Source of the DNA: Acidobacteriota bacterium
GTDB taxonomy: Bacteria > Acidobacteriota > Terriglobia > 20CM-2-55-15
Assembly: GCA_022821145.1 (NCBI GenBank)
Contig: JAJEEE010000001.1
Span: 1 to 59,601, forward strand
Direction of reading: 5' to 3'
Length of the DNA: 59,601 nt
Shown: positions 26,043 to 35,352 of the stretch, piece by piece
How the letters are laid out: every line of letters begins with the position of its first letter
How positions within the stretch are numbered: the first letter of the stretch is position 1
Position numbers and translations under genes: made by a program
The notes under the pieces: generated by a model
The model's database searches: none
Told to the model about the DNA's origin: nothing
The model's input: the letters and a program-made list of their open reading frames with translations, nothing else

Positions 26043-26680
26043 GCGGAGCGAGGCGTGAGTCCAAGAGAAAGATCTCTTCGTTCACGGTGTCGGCCGTTGG
26101 CAAGATCTCGGCTTGCTGACGCGGCGGCCCGGAGACCGCCTTGCCCACCCGCGGCGGGGGACGCCGCGGGTACTCTGGCGAATGCGGCGACGTTGTGCGT
26201 GGCCTCCGCATCGTGGCATGGCCCTCGGTCTTCCGAGGGGGATGACCGGCGGTGCGTGTTTCGCGGCGAAGATGCGGGATCCCAATTGTAGGCGCGGCGT
26301 TCCTCGCCGCGACTGGACGCCTCCATGGCGTTGCCATGGAGGTGGCGGAGCGAGGCGTGAGTCCAAGAGAAAGATCTCTTCGTTGACGGTGTCGGCGGTT
26401 GGCAAGATCACGTCTTGCTGACGCGGCGGCCCGGAGGCCGCCTTGCCCACCCGCGGCGGGGGACGCCGCGGGTACTATGGCGAATGCGGCGACGTTGTGC
26501 GTGGCCTCCGTGGCTTGGCACGGCGCTCGGTCTTCCGAGGGGGATGACCGGCGGTGTGTGTTTCGCGGCGAAGGTGCGGGATCCCAATTGTAGGCGCGGC
26601 GTTCCTCGCCGCGACTGGACAACGAGCGGAGCGAGGCGTCAGTCCAAGAGAAAGATCTCTTGAGTTCAGTCCGCACGAAC
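26042..26680. repeat. Composite hairpin-rich repeat: two tandem ~302-bp units plus a terminal partial unit
   Basis: Units begin at 26042 and 26344 (period 302 bp) with GGCGGAGCGAGGCGTGAGTCC and are roughly 90% identical by eye; a partial third begins near 26625. Each unit contains palindromes: CAAGAG...CTCTTG, CCCGCGGCGG...CCGCGGG, CGCGGCG...CGCCGCG, and between units CCTCCATGG...CCATGGAGG. The array ends at 26680 with GTTCAGTCCGCACGAAC, whose GTTC/GAAC ends are complementary. The same terminus occurs inverted at 59117. No protein is supported inside. Function unknown: candidates are non-autonomous mobile elements or RNA hairpins. Confidence 0.8.
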
Positions 26681-26746
26681 GCGACGCCAACCGGAATTGC
26701 GCCCACAAGGTTCCACGCCGCGTGCGGACAGGCGCCCGCCGGCGCC

Positions 26747-29401
26747 TCAGGGTTCGACGCCGAAATCCACCCAGTGCCCGTTGTCGACGTAGGGGTTGAA
26801 CGGGTCCAACCCGGATTCGAACACGACGACGAAAGCGTCCTCGGCGTTCGAGGTCTCGATTCCGGGGTCGAGGATCGCCGCGATCTGCGTCTGAACGTCC
26901 TGCAGGTGCGCGCGCGATTCGGCGTCTCCGACGTCGCGGAGCGACGACTGCACGGCGCCGGACAGCGTCCGCAACTCGTCGCGCAGCAGGGCCCGCACGT
27001 CGTTGAACGCGGCGTTGCCGCCGTTGATGCGCGCATCGAGCACGTCCAGGTACAGCCGCTGGACGTTCCGGCGGAACGCGTCGATCGTCACCTCGTCGGA
27101 GGAGAGTTCCGACCAGATGCCGTTGCGGACGTCGGCCAGGAACTCCACTGGGCCGTACGCGCTGTCGTCGATGGCCTTCTGCTCGGCGAGGCGCGTGAAG
27201 CGGTTGGTGTCGAGAACGAAGTTGAGCACCGACCGCTGGCTGTTCCGGACGCGGGCCAGGACGCCGGACGGCTCCATGCGGCGGAGCAGCTCCGGCCGGA
27301 TCATGAACGCCGGCGTCCGGAACGCGTTGTCGTTCAGGAAGCGGACCGCCCCGGCCTGCCGTTCGGCCGGCACCGGGTTGAAGCGGACGCCGTCCTGCCC
27401 GCCGTGGATCTGGCGCGAGTCGAAGGCCCCCACCAGCGCGCCGACGTGATTCATCTCGCGGACCCACTGCCCGAGGACGCGCCCGTACAGGTCGTCCAGC
27501 TCGTTCCAGTTGCGGCCGTTCTCCTCGGTGGCGTCCAGCAGCATGTCCATCACACGTTCCAGGTTCTTCAACCCGAGCGTGGTGGCCTCGACCGCGTCGG
27601 CGTCGCCCACGGCCTCTGTCAGGTTCCCGGGGTCGGACGACCCCGAGCCCGTGGTCGAGAAACGGTACCACGGGGTCTCGTCCTGCTCGCGGGCCCAGGC
27701 GTCCAGCGTCGGCTTCTCCTCGTCCGGGGTCGTCGCTCCGGGAATCGGCGCGTAACCCCACCGCGTCGCCCACAGATCGTAGGGGCCGACGCCGGGTATG
27801 AGGAGCTCCGGCGGAATGTTGTCTTCGGGCTGGGCCACGTAGTTGAAGCGGGAGTAGTCCATCAGCGTGGGCGTGTGGCTCATCTCGGCCAGCCATTCCG
27901 GATCGCGGATATTCTCGATCGGGTAGGTCGAGCTGGCTTTCATGTTGTGCTGGAAGCCGAGCGTGTGCCCGATCTCGTGCGCCACGACGAATCGGAGCAG
28001 CTCGCCCATCAACTCGTCCGGGAGCGGCAACTGCTGCGCGCGCGGATCCAGCGGGGCCGCCTGGACGAAATACCAGTCGCGCAGCAGGTTCTGCACGTTG
28101 TGGTAGAACTGGATGTCCGATTCCAGGATCTCTCCCGTTCGCGGGTCGTGGACGTGGGGCCCGGACGCGTTCTCCACGCCGGAAGCCAACCACCGGATGA
28201 CCGAATAGCGGGCGTCTTCCGGGCTCCAGTCCGGATCCTCCTCCTTGGAGGGCGCTTCGCGGGCGACGATGGCGTTGCTGAAACCGGCGGCCTCGAAGGC
28301 GGGTTGCCAGTCCTCCACGCCCTTCTTGACGTACTCGACCCACTGGGACGGCGTGGCGGGGTCGACGTAGTAGACGATGGGCCGGACGGGATCGGACACC
28401 TCCGCCGCCGGATCGGACTTCTCAAGCCGCCACCGCGTGATATAGCGGCGGCGGGCCATGCGGTGCTCGTCGGTGCCGAAATCGCTCTGGGTCACCGAGA
28501 AGTACCCGACCCGGTCGTCGTGAAGGCGCGGCATCATCGGCTCTTCCGGGAGCCGGACCATGCTGAACGCCATTTCGATCGTGGCGCTTCCCGGACGCAT
28601 CCCGCGGCCGCCGCCCGCGCCGCGGCCGCCGTTGTTGTCCTGCGGACGCGTGTAGGTCTGGATCGCGCGCGCCTCGATGTTGTCGGGAAACGCCGTGATG
28701 CGGTCGACGTAGGACCGCCGCCGGTCGAATCCGCGTGCCCCGAGCGCCTGCCGGGCGCTGAACTCGGGCACTTCCTGGGCGAACATGCCCGAGATCTCGA
28801 TCACCACCGATTCCTCGTTCTCGCCGAGCGCGGCAATGTCGAACACCTGGAGAATGGCTTCGGTGTTCGAGGCGCGGACGGCCTCGGCGATGGGCAGGTC
28901 ATCGTCGGCGACCATGTCGTAGATGACGTCGCGCATGAACACGCGGTCGCCCTGGCGTTCCCACCGCACGACGCGTTCGTCCACCTTCTGGCCGCCGTAG
29001 CCGGCGCCGATGGCCGTGCGGGCGATCCGCCCCACCCAGAGAAACTCGTTGCCGAATTCCGAGACCGGGATCTCGTAGTACCAGTTGTCGTCCACCTTGT
29101 GCACGGTGAAGACGCCTTCGTCGGACTCGGCCTCGTCCGTGATGACGCGCTCGTAGGGCCGGATGCCGCCGCGGCCGCCGCGACCGCCTTCGCCCTCCTC
29201 GTCCTCGCCGTCCGCTTCATCCTCGTCCGTCGCTTCCTCGTCGTCTTCCTCCTGCTCGGACTCGGGGACCTCCGGCTCCGGCGCCGGTTCTTCCGGCGCG
29301 GGCTCCTGCGGTTCGGGTTCCTGAACGGCCAGGACACTGGGCGCCGCCGCCAGCGTCACGGCCAGAAGGGCCAGGTAGAATACTCGGACGGTCTGCGTCA
29401 T
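26747..29401 (-). CDS. Exported zinc-dependent metalloprotease (DUF4953/DUF5117 type)
   Basis: About 884 residues. Signal peptide to about residue 25, then a very acidic Glu/Pro/Asp-rich stretch (~residues 27-75) ending in Gly-Arg repeats. The catalytic motif VAHEIGHTLGFQHN near residue 474 is the extended HExxHxxGxxH of metzincins; MDYSRFNY about 55 residues later supplies the Met-turn. N-terminal DUF5117-like and C-terminal DUF4953 regions match the large secreted proteases common in Acidobacteriota and Bacteroidota. ATG 29401 is preferred to ATG 29413 because GAGG lies 6 nt upstream of it. Likely periplasmic or outer-membrane-facing protein degradation. Confidence 0.88.
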   Translation of the reverse strand: MTQTVRVFYLALLAVTLAAAPSVLAVQEPEPQEPAPEEPAPEPEVPESEQEEDDEEATDEDEADGEDEEGEGGRGGRGGIRPYERVITDEAESDEGVFTVHKVDDNWYYEIPVSEFGNEFLWVGRIARTAIGAGYGGQKVDERVVRWERQGDRVFMRDVIYDMVADDDLPIAEAVRASNTEAILQVFDIAALGENEESVVIEISGMFAQEVPEFSARQALGARGFDRRRSYVDRITAFPDNIEARAIQTYTRPQDNNGGRGAGGGRGMRPGSATIEMAFSMVRLPEEPMMPRLHDDRVGYFSVTQSDFGTDEHRMARRRYITRWRLEKSDPAAEVSDPVRPIVYYVDPATPSQWVEYVKKGVEDWQPAFEAAGFSNAIVAREAPSKEEDPDWSPEDARYSVIRWLASGVENASGPHVHDPRTGEILESDIQFYHNVQNLLRDWYFVQAAPLDPRAQQLPLPDELMGELLRFVVAHEIGHTLGFQHNMKASSTYPIENIRDPEWLAEMSHTPTLMDYSRFNYVAQPEDNIPPELLIPGVGPYDLWATRWGYAPIPGATTPDEEKPTLDAWAREQDETPWYRFSTTGSGSSDPGNLTEAVGDADAVEATTLGLKNLERVMDMLLDATEENGRNWNELDDLYGRVLGQWVREMNHVGALVGAFDSRQIHGGQDGVRFNPVPAERQAGAVRFLNDNAFRTPAFMIRPELLRRMEPSGVLARVRNSQRSVLNFVLDTNRFTRLAEQKAIDDSAYGPVEFLADVRNGIWSELSSDEVTIDAFRRNVQRLYLDVLDARINGGNAAFNDVRALLRDELRTLSGAVQSSLRDVGDAESRAHLQDVQTQIAAILDPGIETSNAEDAFVVVFESGLDPFNPYVDNGHWVDFGVEP

Positions 29402-29531
29402 CGGTGGCCTCATTTCGACGGTATCGTTCGAATCTAGTCGCTTTGGCGGCCAAAGGCAAGGAACGCCCGACTTCGAGCCTGCTCAAGGCGCGCGCCGTGG
29501 CGCCCGGGGCTGATATAGTCCGAACCGCGCC

Positions 29532-30107
29532 GTGAGAATCGACCCCATCCGACGCGTTCTGATCCTGGCCGGTATCGCCGGGCTCGCAGCGTCGATGCCG
29601 CGGCCGGCTTCCGGACAGGCGCCGGCGCCCCCGCTGCCGGAGCTCGTCGGCGAGGAGCTCGCCGCCGCGTACTTCATGACCGAGGCGCTCGAACTTCTGA
29701 CCGATCACCCGACGCCGGCGTCGGCGCGGCAACGGCTGGCGGTCGCCTCGGACAACGTTCAGTATGTCGGGTCCCAGACGGTGCGCGACGTCGTCACCGA
29801 CGGATACGTGGCGCGGGTCCCCGAGACGTTCGTTTCCGTGACGCTGTTCTACGACCGGGCGTCCGAGGCACTGAGGGTCGTGCACGTCGTGATGAGCCCC
29901 GGAACGCGGTCCCGCGCCCTCCTGATGATCGAGGGCGCCTTCGAGTTCGATCCCGACCTCGGTCCGGGGTTCGGCGACACGGCCCACTACCTGGGCGTCG
30001 AGGACGCCGGGGGACGTCGCGTCCACGTGTACCTGACCGAGCAGGCGTCGGAACTGGGGACGATTCACGCGATCAACTACCTGGCGCCGCCCCGCCTCGA
30101 ACCGTAG
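29532..30107 (+). CDS. Exported hypothetical protein
   Basis: 191 residues from GTG 29532. A signal peptide (RRVLILAGIAGLAASMPRPASG) is followed by a soluble domain of mixed alpha/beta character with no motif I recognise. A TATAGT hexamer lies at 29514-29519. The gene is divergent from the metalloprotease and 58 nt upstream of the aldehyde dehydrogenase. Amino-acid composition is normal and the antisense frame lacks family resemblance, so I accept this strand. Confidence 0.6.
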   Translation: MRIDPIRRVLILAGIAGLAASMPRPASGQAPAPPLPELVGEELAAAYFMTEALELLTDHPTPASARQRLAVASDNVQYVGSQTVRDVVTDGYVARVPETFVSVTLFYDRASEALRVVHVVMSPGTRSRALLMIEGAFEFDPDLGPGFGDTAHYLGVEDAGGRRVHVYLTEQASELGTIHAINYLAPPRLEP

Positions 30108-30165
30108 CAGTCCCGTCCGCTATAGTACCGGCGTGTCCGGCACACCCCGGACATCAGGAGGAGCC

Positions 30166-31704
30166 GTGACCCCAGCCGACAAGAATCGACTGTTTCGCAG
30201 CCTGGGATTGACCGCCCGGCCGTCCGGCGCCTCGTACGGCGAGGCGTGGTTCGCCTCCGACGGGGACCGGATCGAGGTGCGCAGCCCCACCGACGGGAGT
30301 CTCCTGGCGCAGGTCACGCCTGCCGGCGCCGGCGACGTCCGGCGCGTCGTCCAGCGCTCCCGGAAGGCGTTCGTGGAGTGGCGGAACGTTCCGGCGCCAC
30401 GCCGCGGGGACATTGTGCGGCAGATCGCCGCCGCCGTCCGCCGCCGGAAGGACGACCTGGGACGCCTGGTGTCGCTCGAGATGGGCAAGATCCTGACCGA
30501 GGGCCTGGGTGAAGTGCAGGAGATGATCGACATTTGCGACCACGCCGCCGGTCTCGGCCGCACGCTGGGCGGGCCGACCCTTCAGAGCGAACGGCCGTCC
30601 CACCGGATGATGGAGCAATGGCATCCCCTGGGCCCGGTCGCGGTCATCACCGCCTTCAACTTTCCGGTCGCCGTCTGGTCGTGGAACGCCGCCCTGGCCT
30701 GGGTGTGCGGGGACGCGGTCATCTGGAAACCGTCGAGCAAGGCGCCGTTGTCGGCCATGGCGTGCCAGAACATCGTGAGCCGTGTGTTTTCCGAGAACGG
30801 CGTTCCGGCCGGCGTGTCCTCGGTCCTCGTCGGAGGGGGATCCACGATCGGCGAACAGCTTGCCGGCGACCGGCGGATTCCCCTCGTCAGCGCGACCGGG
30901 TCCACGCCGATGGGACGCCGGATCGGCGCCGTCGTCGGGGAGCGCCTCGGACGGACGATCCTGGAGCTCGGCGGGAACAACGCGCTGATCGTCTCCGACA
31001 AGGCCCACTTGGAGAGCGCGGTGTCGGCGGCCTTCTTCGGCGCCGTGGGAACCGCTGGCCAGCGCTGCACGTCGACACGGCGGCTGATCGTCCACCGCAA
31101 GGTCTATACCCGCTTCCTGAACCGGCTGATCGCGCGTTACCGGCGCGCGCGGATCGGAGACCCGCTCGACCCCGCGACGCGGATGGGCCCGCTCATCGAC
31201 GAGTCCGCGGTGGACGCCTACACGCGGGCGATCGAATCGGCCGTCGACCAGGGCGGCCGTGTCCTCTACGGGGGCAAGGTGCTGCCGGCGCGGCGCGGAC
31301 GGCGCACGTTCGTCCAGCCGGCGATCGTCGAGATCGCGCCGTCGGCGCCGATCGTCCGGACGGAGACGTTCGCGCCCATCGTCTACGTCATGCCCTACCG
31401 GACGCTGAAGCAGGCGATCGCGATCGAGAACGGCGTGCCGCAGGGCCTGTCGTCCGGGATATTCACGGACTCGGTCGCCGAGGCCGAGGAATATCTCAGC
31501 CAGCGCGGCTCGGACTGCGGCATCGCGAACGTCAACGTGGGCACGTCGGGCGCGGAGATCGGCGGCGCGTTCGGCGGCGAGAAGGACACCGGCGGCGGCC
31601 GGGAGGCCGGGTCGGACGCCTGGAAGGCCTACATGCGGCGCCAGACCAACACCATCCACTGGGGACGGGACGTCCAACTGGCGCAGGGTGTTCGATTCGA
31701 CTGA
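30166..31704 (+). CDS. Aldehyde dehydrogenase, ALDH7 (alpha-aminoadipic semialdehyde dehydrogenase) type
   Basis: 512 residues. Catalytic Cys301 in AGQRCTSTRR and general base Glu267 in LELGGNNALIV. The C-terminal SGAEIGGAFGGEKDTGGGRE and AWKAYMRRQTNTI are specific to the ALDH7/antiquitin group, which oxidises alpha-aminoadipate semialdehyde in lysine catabolism and also betaine or other aldehydes. GTG 30166 has AGGAGG six nt upstream; GTG 30133, placed 6 nt after a TATAGT hexamer, is an alternative leaderless start adding 11 residues. It converges on nadX. Confidence 0.88.
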   Translation: MTPADKNRLFRSLGLTARPSGASYGEAWFASDGDRIEVRSPTDGSLLAQVTPAGAGDVRRVVQRSRKAFVEWRNVPAPRRGDIVRQIAAAVRRRKDDLGRLVSLEMGKILTEGLGEVQEMIDICDHAAGLGRTLGGPTLQSERPSHRMMEQWHPLGPVAVITAFNFPVAVWSWNAALAWVCGDAVIWKPSSKAPLSAMACQNIVSRVFSENGVPAGVSSVLVGGGSTIGEQLAGDRRIPLVSATGSTPMGRRIGAVVGERLGRTILELGGNNALIVSDKAHLESAVSAAFFGAVGTAGQRCTSTRRLIVHRKVYTRFLNRLIARYRRARIGDPLDPATRMGPLIDESAVDAYTRAIESAVDQGGRVLYGGKVLPARRGRRTFVQPAIVEIAPSAPIVRTETFAPIVYVMPYRTLKQAIAIENGVPQGLSSGIFTDSVAEAEEYLSQRGSDCGIANVNVGTSGAEIGGAFGGEKDTGGGREAGSDAWKAYMRRQTNTIHWGRDVQLAQGVRFD

Positions 31705-31716
31705 CGGCGGCGCCCC

Positions 31717-32544
31717 TCAGGTGCCGACGCGGGGTGATCCGGTCAGGCCTTTCAGGAGCGCGATGGCCGACAGGGCGGCCAGGCGCGAGGTTCGCGGGTT
31801 CTCCGAGGGCACGTTCTCCGTCACGGTCCGAATCACTCCGAAATCGCCGGTCACCTCGATTTCGTGGATGTTCCGCTGGATCGTCGGATCCGCGATCAGC
31901 CGGACCTCGGTCCGGTCGGCGCCGATGCCGGCCAGGCTGAGCGCCGCCGAGACGTTGATGTTCGCGGGAAACGCCCGGCAGGCCTCGCGCGCCGTACCCT
32001 CGAACACCGTCACCGGCGTCTCCAGGGCGGACACGTCGATGCCGCGCTCGTCGAGGTAGGGCGCGCCCGCGAGGCCGGCGGGGGGCTTGCGCGTCGTCAG
32101 CCGGGCCGTTCGGATCTCGCCGCCGCCGGCCGCCTTGACCGCGTCCAGCCCCGCGATGGCGCCGGAGGGGCAATACACGTGGACGCCGGCGTCCATGGCC
32201 TCGGCGATCGTGTCTCCCAGGTCGAGCAGGCCGCCGACGCTCAGGATGACCACGTCGCGCCCGCGCCGGGCGGCCGCCTCCAGCACGGGCCGGACGACGC
32301 CGGCGCCGGCCGCCTCGACGAGCAGGTCGGCCACCTCGGCCACTTCGGGGATCGTCCCGACGATGACGCCGGCGCCGGATTCCGCGGCCGCCGCCCGGGC
32401 GCGTTCCGGCTCCAGGTCGGCCACGCCCGTCAACGCCGCGCGCACCTCGCCCCGCCCGACGGCGCGCGCGATGATCGAGCCCATCGCCCCGGCCCCGACG
32501 AGGCCGACCCTCAGCGTTCGCCCGACCACCGTTCCAGTTCCCAT
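31717..32544 (-). CDS. nadX: L-aspartate dehydrogenase
   Basis: 275 residues. N-terminal Rossmann motif VGLVGAGAMGSIIARAV and C-terminal ANINVSAALSLAGIGADRT and RNIHEIEVTGDFG, with the catalytic His in NIHEI, are characteristic of aspartate dehydrogenase. It interconverts aspartate and oxaloacetate plus ammonia with NAD(P), used in NAD synthesis via iminoaspartate or in aspartate catabolism. Its start overlaps the end of the methyltransferase gene by 34 nt. No nadA or nadC is near, so a catabolic role with the linked symporter is possible. Confidence 0.85.
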   Translation of the reverse strand: MGTGTVVGRTLRVGLVGAGAMGSIIARAVGRGEVRAALTGVADLEPERARAAAAESGAGVIVGTIPEVAEVADLLVEAAGAGVVRPVLEAAARRGRDVVILSVGGLLDLGDTIAEAMDAGVHVYCPSGAIAGLDAVKAAGGGEIRTARLTTRKPPAGLAGAPYLDERGIDVSALETPVTVFEGTAREACRAFPANINVSAALSLAGIGADRTEVRLIADPTIQRNIHEIEVTGDFGVIRTVTENVPSENPRTSRLAALSAIALLKGLTGSPRVGT

Positions 32545-33119
32545 GTGGGCGGGCCGCCGTCCTTCGGCACGAAGACGCCTCCGCCGCAGTTGACGAAGTG
32601 GCGTCCCAGCGCCTCGCGGTACCATTCGGCTTCCAGCCGGTGCATCGCCGGATCGCTCCGCGCCGGGTCGACGATGTCGTTGTCCCAATCTTCTTGCGTC
32701 ACGACCTGGATGTAGGCCGCCCCGCGGCACAGGCGCGCGATGTTGGCCAGCGCGTCCTTGATCTGACGGCGCCCGAGATAGCAGAGGACGTCCTGGCAGA
32801 TGACGAGGTCGAACTTCCGCCGCGAGCGGAAGCCTTCGGCCGTCCCCCGGATCCACCCGTAAGACTCGGCCAGGTACGGCGAGGGATCGACCCCGGTGTA
32901 GCGGATGCCGCGATCGCGCGCCTCCAGGGCCGCTTTCCAGCGTCCGAGCCCGCAACCCAGATCCAGCACGTCGCGGACGGGGATCTCCAGGTAGGCCAGG
33001 TAGGCCAGCGCGAAGTCGGCCAGCCGCTGGAACTCGTCGGGGCCGGAGGCGCGGCTGTCCGCGCGTTCGTAGTAGCGCGCGTAGTATTCGCGATCGAAGC
33101 GCGCATGGTCCGTCGTCAT
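32511..33119 (-). CDS. Class I SAM-dependent methyltransferase
   Basis: 202 residues. Motif I VLDLGCGLGRWKAAL, motif II YTGVDPSPYLAESYGWIRG, post-motif FDLVICQDVLCYL. No signal peptide. Substrate unknown. It lies 26 nt downstream of the symporter gene and overlaps nadX, suggesting DUF4212-symporter-methyltransferase-nadX as one operon. A weak TACCCT hexamer precedes the ATG by 7 nt. Confidence 0.85.
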   Translation of the reverse strand: MTTDHARFDREYYARYYERADSRASGPDEFQRLADFALAYLAYLEIPVRDVLDLGCGLGRWKAALEARDRGIRYTGVDPSPYLAESYGWIRGTAEGFRSRRKFDLVICQDVLCYLGRRQIKDALANIARLCRGAAYIQVVTQEDWDNDIVDPARSDPAMHRLEAEWYREALGRHFVNCGGGVFVPKDGGPPTWELERWSGER

Positions 33120-33145
33120 TCGCCGTAGGGTACCACCCGCGCGGA

Positions 33146-34978
33146 TCAGTGGGACGGCGCCGTCTCGATACGGACCGCGGCGCCGGCGCGCTCCGGTGCG
33201 CGGATCCGGTCGACCAGTCTGCGCGTTTCCTCCGCTGGCGGCGGGAAGAAGCGGGTCAGGCCCAGCGTGACGACGAAGTTCAGGCCCATGCCGATGGACC
33301 CGATCCCCTGGGGATCGATGCCGGCCCAGCGCTCCATGCCGAAGAACACGGTCGCGATGATGTAGAACGCGGTGAAGGAGATGCCGGTCAGCATGCCGCT
33401 GACGGCGGGAACCGTGCCCACGCGCTTCGAGAAAATGCCCAGGACGATCGCGGGGAAGAAGCTCGCGGCGGCCAGTCCGAACGCGAACGCGACGACCTGG
33501 CTGACGAACCCGGGCGGGAAGATCCCGAAGAGGCCCGCCACGACGACCGCCGCGCCGATCACGGTCCGCCCCACGCGAAGCCGCTGGGATTCGGTGGCCG
33601 CGGGGTTCAGGATGCGGTAGTAGAGGTCGTGCGCCACGCTGGAGGAGATGACCAGCAGCAGGCCGCTCGCCGTCGACAACGCCGCGGCGAGGCCTCCGGC
33701 CGCGACGAGCGCGATGATCCAGTTCGCCAGCTCGGCCATTTCCGGCGTCGCCAGGACGATGATGTCCCGGTCGGGTCCGGACAGCCCGGCCTCGCGCAAC
33801 CGGACGCGGCCGTCCGCGCCCGCCGCGCCGTCCGTGTCGAGCCATTGCTGGTGGGCCGCCCGCATCGAGGCCAACTCGGCCGCCGCCAGCGTGCCGTTCC
33901 GGAACACCTCGTTGTCCTCGCCGGCCGCGTACCGGACCCGTCCGTCGCCGTCGTCCAGCCACAGGATCAGCCCGGTCTGCTCCCAGTTCCCGAACCATTC
34001 CGGCAACTGCTCGGCCGTGCGGCCGTTCAGGCTGTCGATCATGAAGTAGCGGGCGAAGGCCGCCGTCGCCGGGGCGGTCAGGTAGAGCATCGCGATGAAG
34101 AACAGGGCCCAGAACGCGCTCCACCGCGCCGCCCGGACCGACTTCACCGTGTAGAAGCGGACGATCACGTGGGGCAGGCCGGCCGTGCCCACCATCAGCG
34201 CCAGCGCGACCAGGAACACGTTGAGCTTGTCCCAGGGCGCGACGAACGCCGCCGTGTACTCGGCGAAGCCCAGGTCGGCGTGAATCTGGTTCAGACGCTC
34301 CAGAAGGTACACGGGCTCGGCGCCGCCGGAGGCCGCCAGCTCGCCGCCGAGTCCGGCCTGCGGCAGGACGCTGCCGGTGAGCCGGATGCTGATCGCGATG
34401 GCCGGGATCAGGAACGCCGTGATCAGGACCCAGTACTGCGCCACCTGCGTCCACGTGATGCCTTTCATCCCCCCCAGCGTCGCGTAGACGAACACGATGA
34501 CCATGCCGATGACGACGCCGACGTTGATGTCGACTTCGAGGAAGCGGCTGAAGACGATGCCGACGCCGCGCATCTGCCCGGCCACGTAGGTGAACGAGAC
34601 GAAAATGGCGCAGAAGACGGCCACCAGCCGCGCGACGTTGGATTCGTAGCGGTCGCCGACGAAGTCGGGAACGGTGTAGGACCCGAACTTGCGCAGGTAG
34701 GGCGCGATCAGCAACGCCAGCAGGACGAACCCACCGGTCCACCCCATCAGGTAGACGCCGCCGGCGTAACCCATGGTCGAGATCAACCCGGCCATCGATA
34801 TGTACGACGCCGCGCTCATCCAGTCCGCGGCCGTCGCCATGCCGTTCGCGCCGGAGGGCACGCCCTGCCCGGCGACGTAGAAGCCCCGGGTGTCGCGGAC
34901 GCGGCTCAGCCACGCGATGGTCAGGTAGAGCCCGAACGTCAGGCCGACGAACAGGTACGTCCAGGCCTGGACGCTCAA
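33146..34978 (-). CDS. Sodium:solute symporter, acetate/carboxylate (ActP-like) group
   Basis: 610 residues, about 13 membrane segments. FYVAGQGVPSGANGMATAAD and AASYISMAGLISTMGYAG near the N-terminus, HVIVRFYTVKSVRAAR in the middle and AALSTASGLLLVISSSVAHD at the sodium site place it in the SSS subgroup that pairs with DUF4212 proteins. A ~90-residue hydrophilic loop (residues ~310-410) interrupts the helices. Its start overlaps the stop of the DUF4212 gene (ATGA), so the two subunits are made together. Likely substrate a short carboxylate. Confidence 0.9.
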   Translation of the reverse strand: MSVQAWTYLFVGLTFGLYLTIAWLSRVRDTRGFYVAGQGVPSGANGMATAADWMSAASYISMAGLISTMGYAGGVYLMGWTGGFVLLALLIAPYLRKFGSYTVPDFVGDRYESNVARLVAVFCAIFVSFTYVAGQMRGVGIVFSRFLEVDINVGVVIGMVIVFVYATLGGMKGITWTQVAQYWVLITAFLIPAIAISIRLTGSVLPQAGLGGELAASGGAEPVYLLERLNQIHADLGFAEYTAAFVAPWDKLNVFLVALALMVGTAGLPHVIVRFYTVKSVRAARWSAFWALFFIAMLYLTAPATAAFARYFMIDSLNGRTAEQLPEWFGNWEQTGLILWLDDGDGRVRYAAGEDNEVFRNGTLAAAELASMRAAHQQWLDTDGAAGADGRVRLREAGLSGPDRDIIVLATPEMAELANWIIALVAAGGLAAALSTASGLLLVISSSVAHDLYYRILNPAATESQRLRVGRTVIGAAVVVAGLFGIFPPGFVSQVVAFAFGLAAASFFPAIVLGIFSKRVGTVPAVSGMLTGISFTAFYIIATVFFGMERWAGIDPQGIGSIGMGLNFVVTLGLTRFFPPPAEETRRLVDRIRAPERAGAAVRIETAPSH

Positions 34979-35265
34979 TCCGCGCCTCCGCGATGCCGCG
35001 AGTCCAGCCGGTTCATCAGGATGCAGTACACCAGGATCAGGAGCACGAACGCGATGATGGCGCCCTGGTGCGCGAACCAGAAGCCCAGCGGGTACCCGGT
35101 GCCCGGCAGCGTGTAGGCGTTCAGCCGGTCGGCCAGGAGCACTCCGGCGCCGAGTCCGGCCGACGCCCAGAGAAAGAGCAGCGTGACCATGATGCCGAGG
35201 TTGCGGCGCCAGTAGCCGGCCAGGCTCGTGCCCGGGCCGGCGTCGGTTTTGGGTTCGGAGCTCAT
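34975..35265 (-). CDS. DUF4212 small subunit of sodium/solute symporter
   Basis: 96 residues from ATG 35265, with two hydrophobic segments and the family motifs YWRRNLGIMVTLLFLWASAG and GYPLGFWFAHQGAIIAFVLL. DUF4212 proteins accompany SSS symporters as accessory subunits. A strong promoter lies 26-54 nt upstream. Upstream in-frame ATG 35319 would place the coding start inside that promoter and is rejected. Confidence 0.9.
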   Translation of the reverse strand: MSSEPKTDAGPGTSLAGYWRRNLGIMVTLLFLWASAGLGAGVLLADRLNAYTLPGTGYPLGFWFAHQGAIIAFVLLILVYCILMNRLDSRHRGGAD

Positions 35266-35290
35266 GGGGTTGGCGGAGCGGGCGCGATGG

Positions 35291-35319
35291 ATTCTATCGG
35301 AGGGGTCGGGGCAGGTCAA
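35291..35319 (-). promoter_or_regulatory. Housekeeping promoter of DUF4212-symporter operon
   Basis: On the minus strand TTGACC (35319-35314) and TAGAAT (35296-35291) are separated by exactly 17 nt. Transcription is expected to start near 35284, giving a leader of about 20 nt. Confidence 0.6.
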
Positions 35320-35352
35320 CGGAAGGGGAGCCGATGGCCCGGACGAGGGCCA

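Noticed and set aside
26055-26663. Short open frames inside the 302-bp repeat
   Set aside because: They follow the repeat hairpins, differ in frame between copies and lack start signals.
26660-29437. 925-codon plus-strand frame
   Set aside because: Antisense to the metalloprotease with its HExxHxxGxxH motif; a by-product of high GC.
33149-35116. 655-codon plus-strand frame
   Set aside because: Antisense to the SSS symporter; highly charged, no domain.
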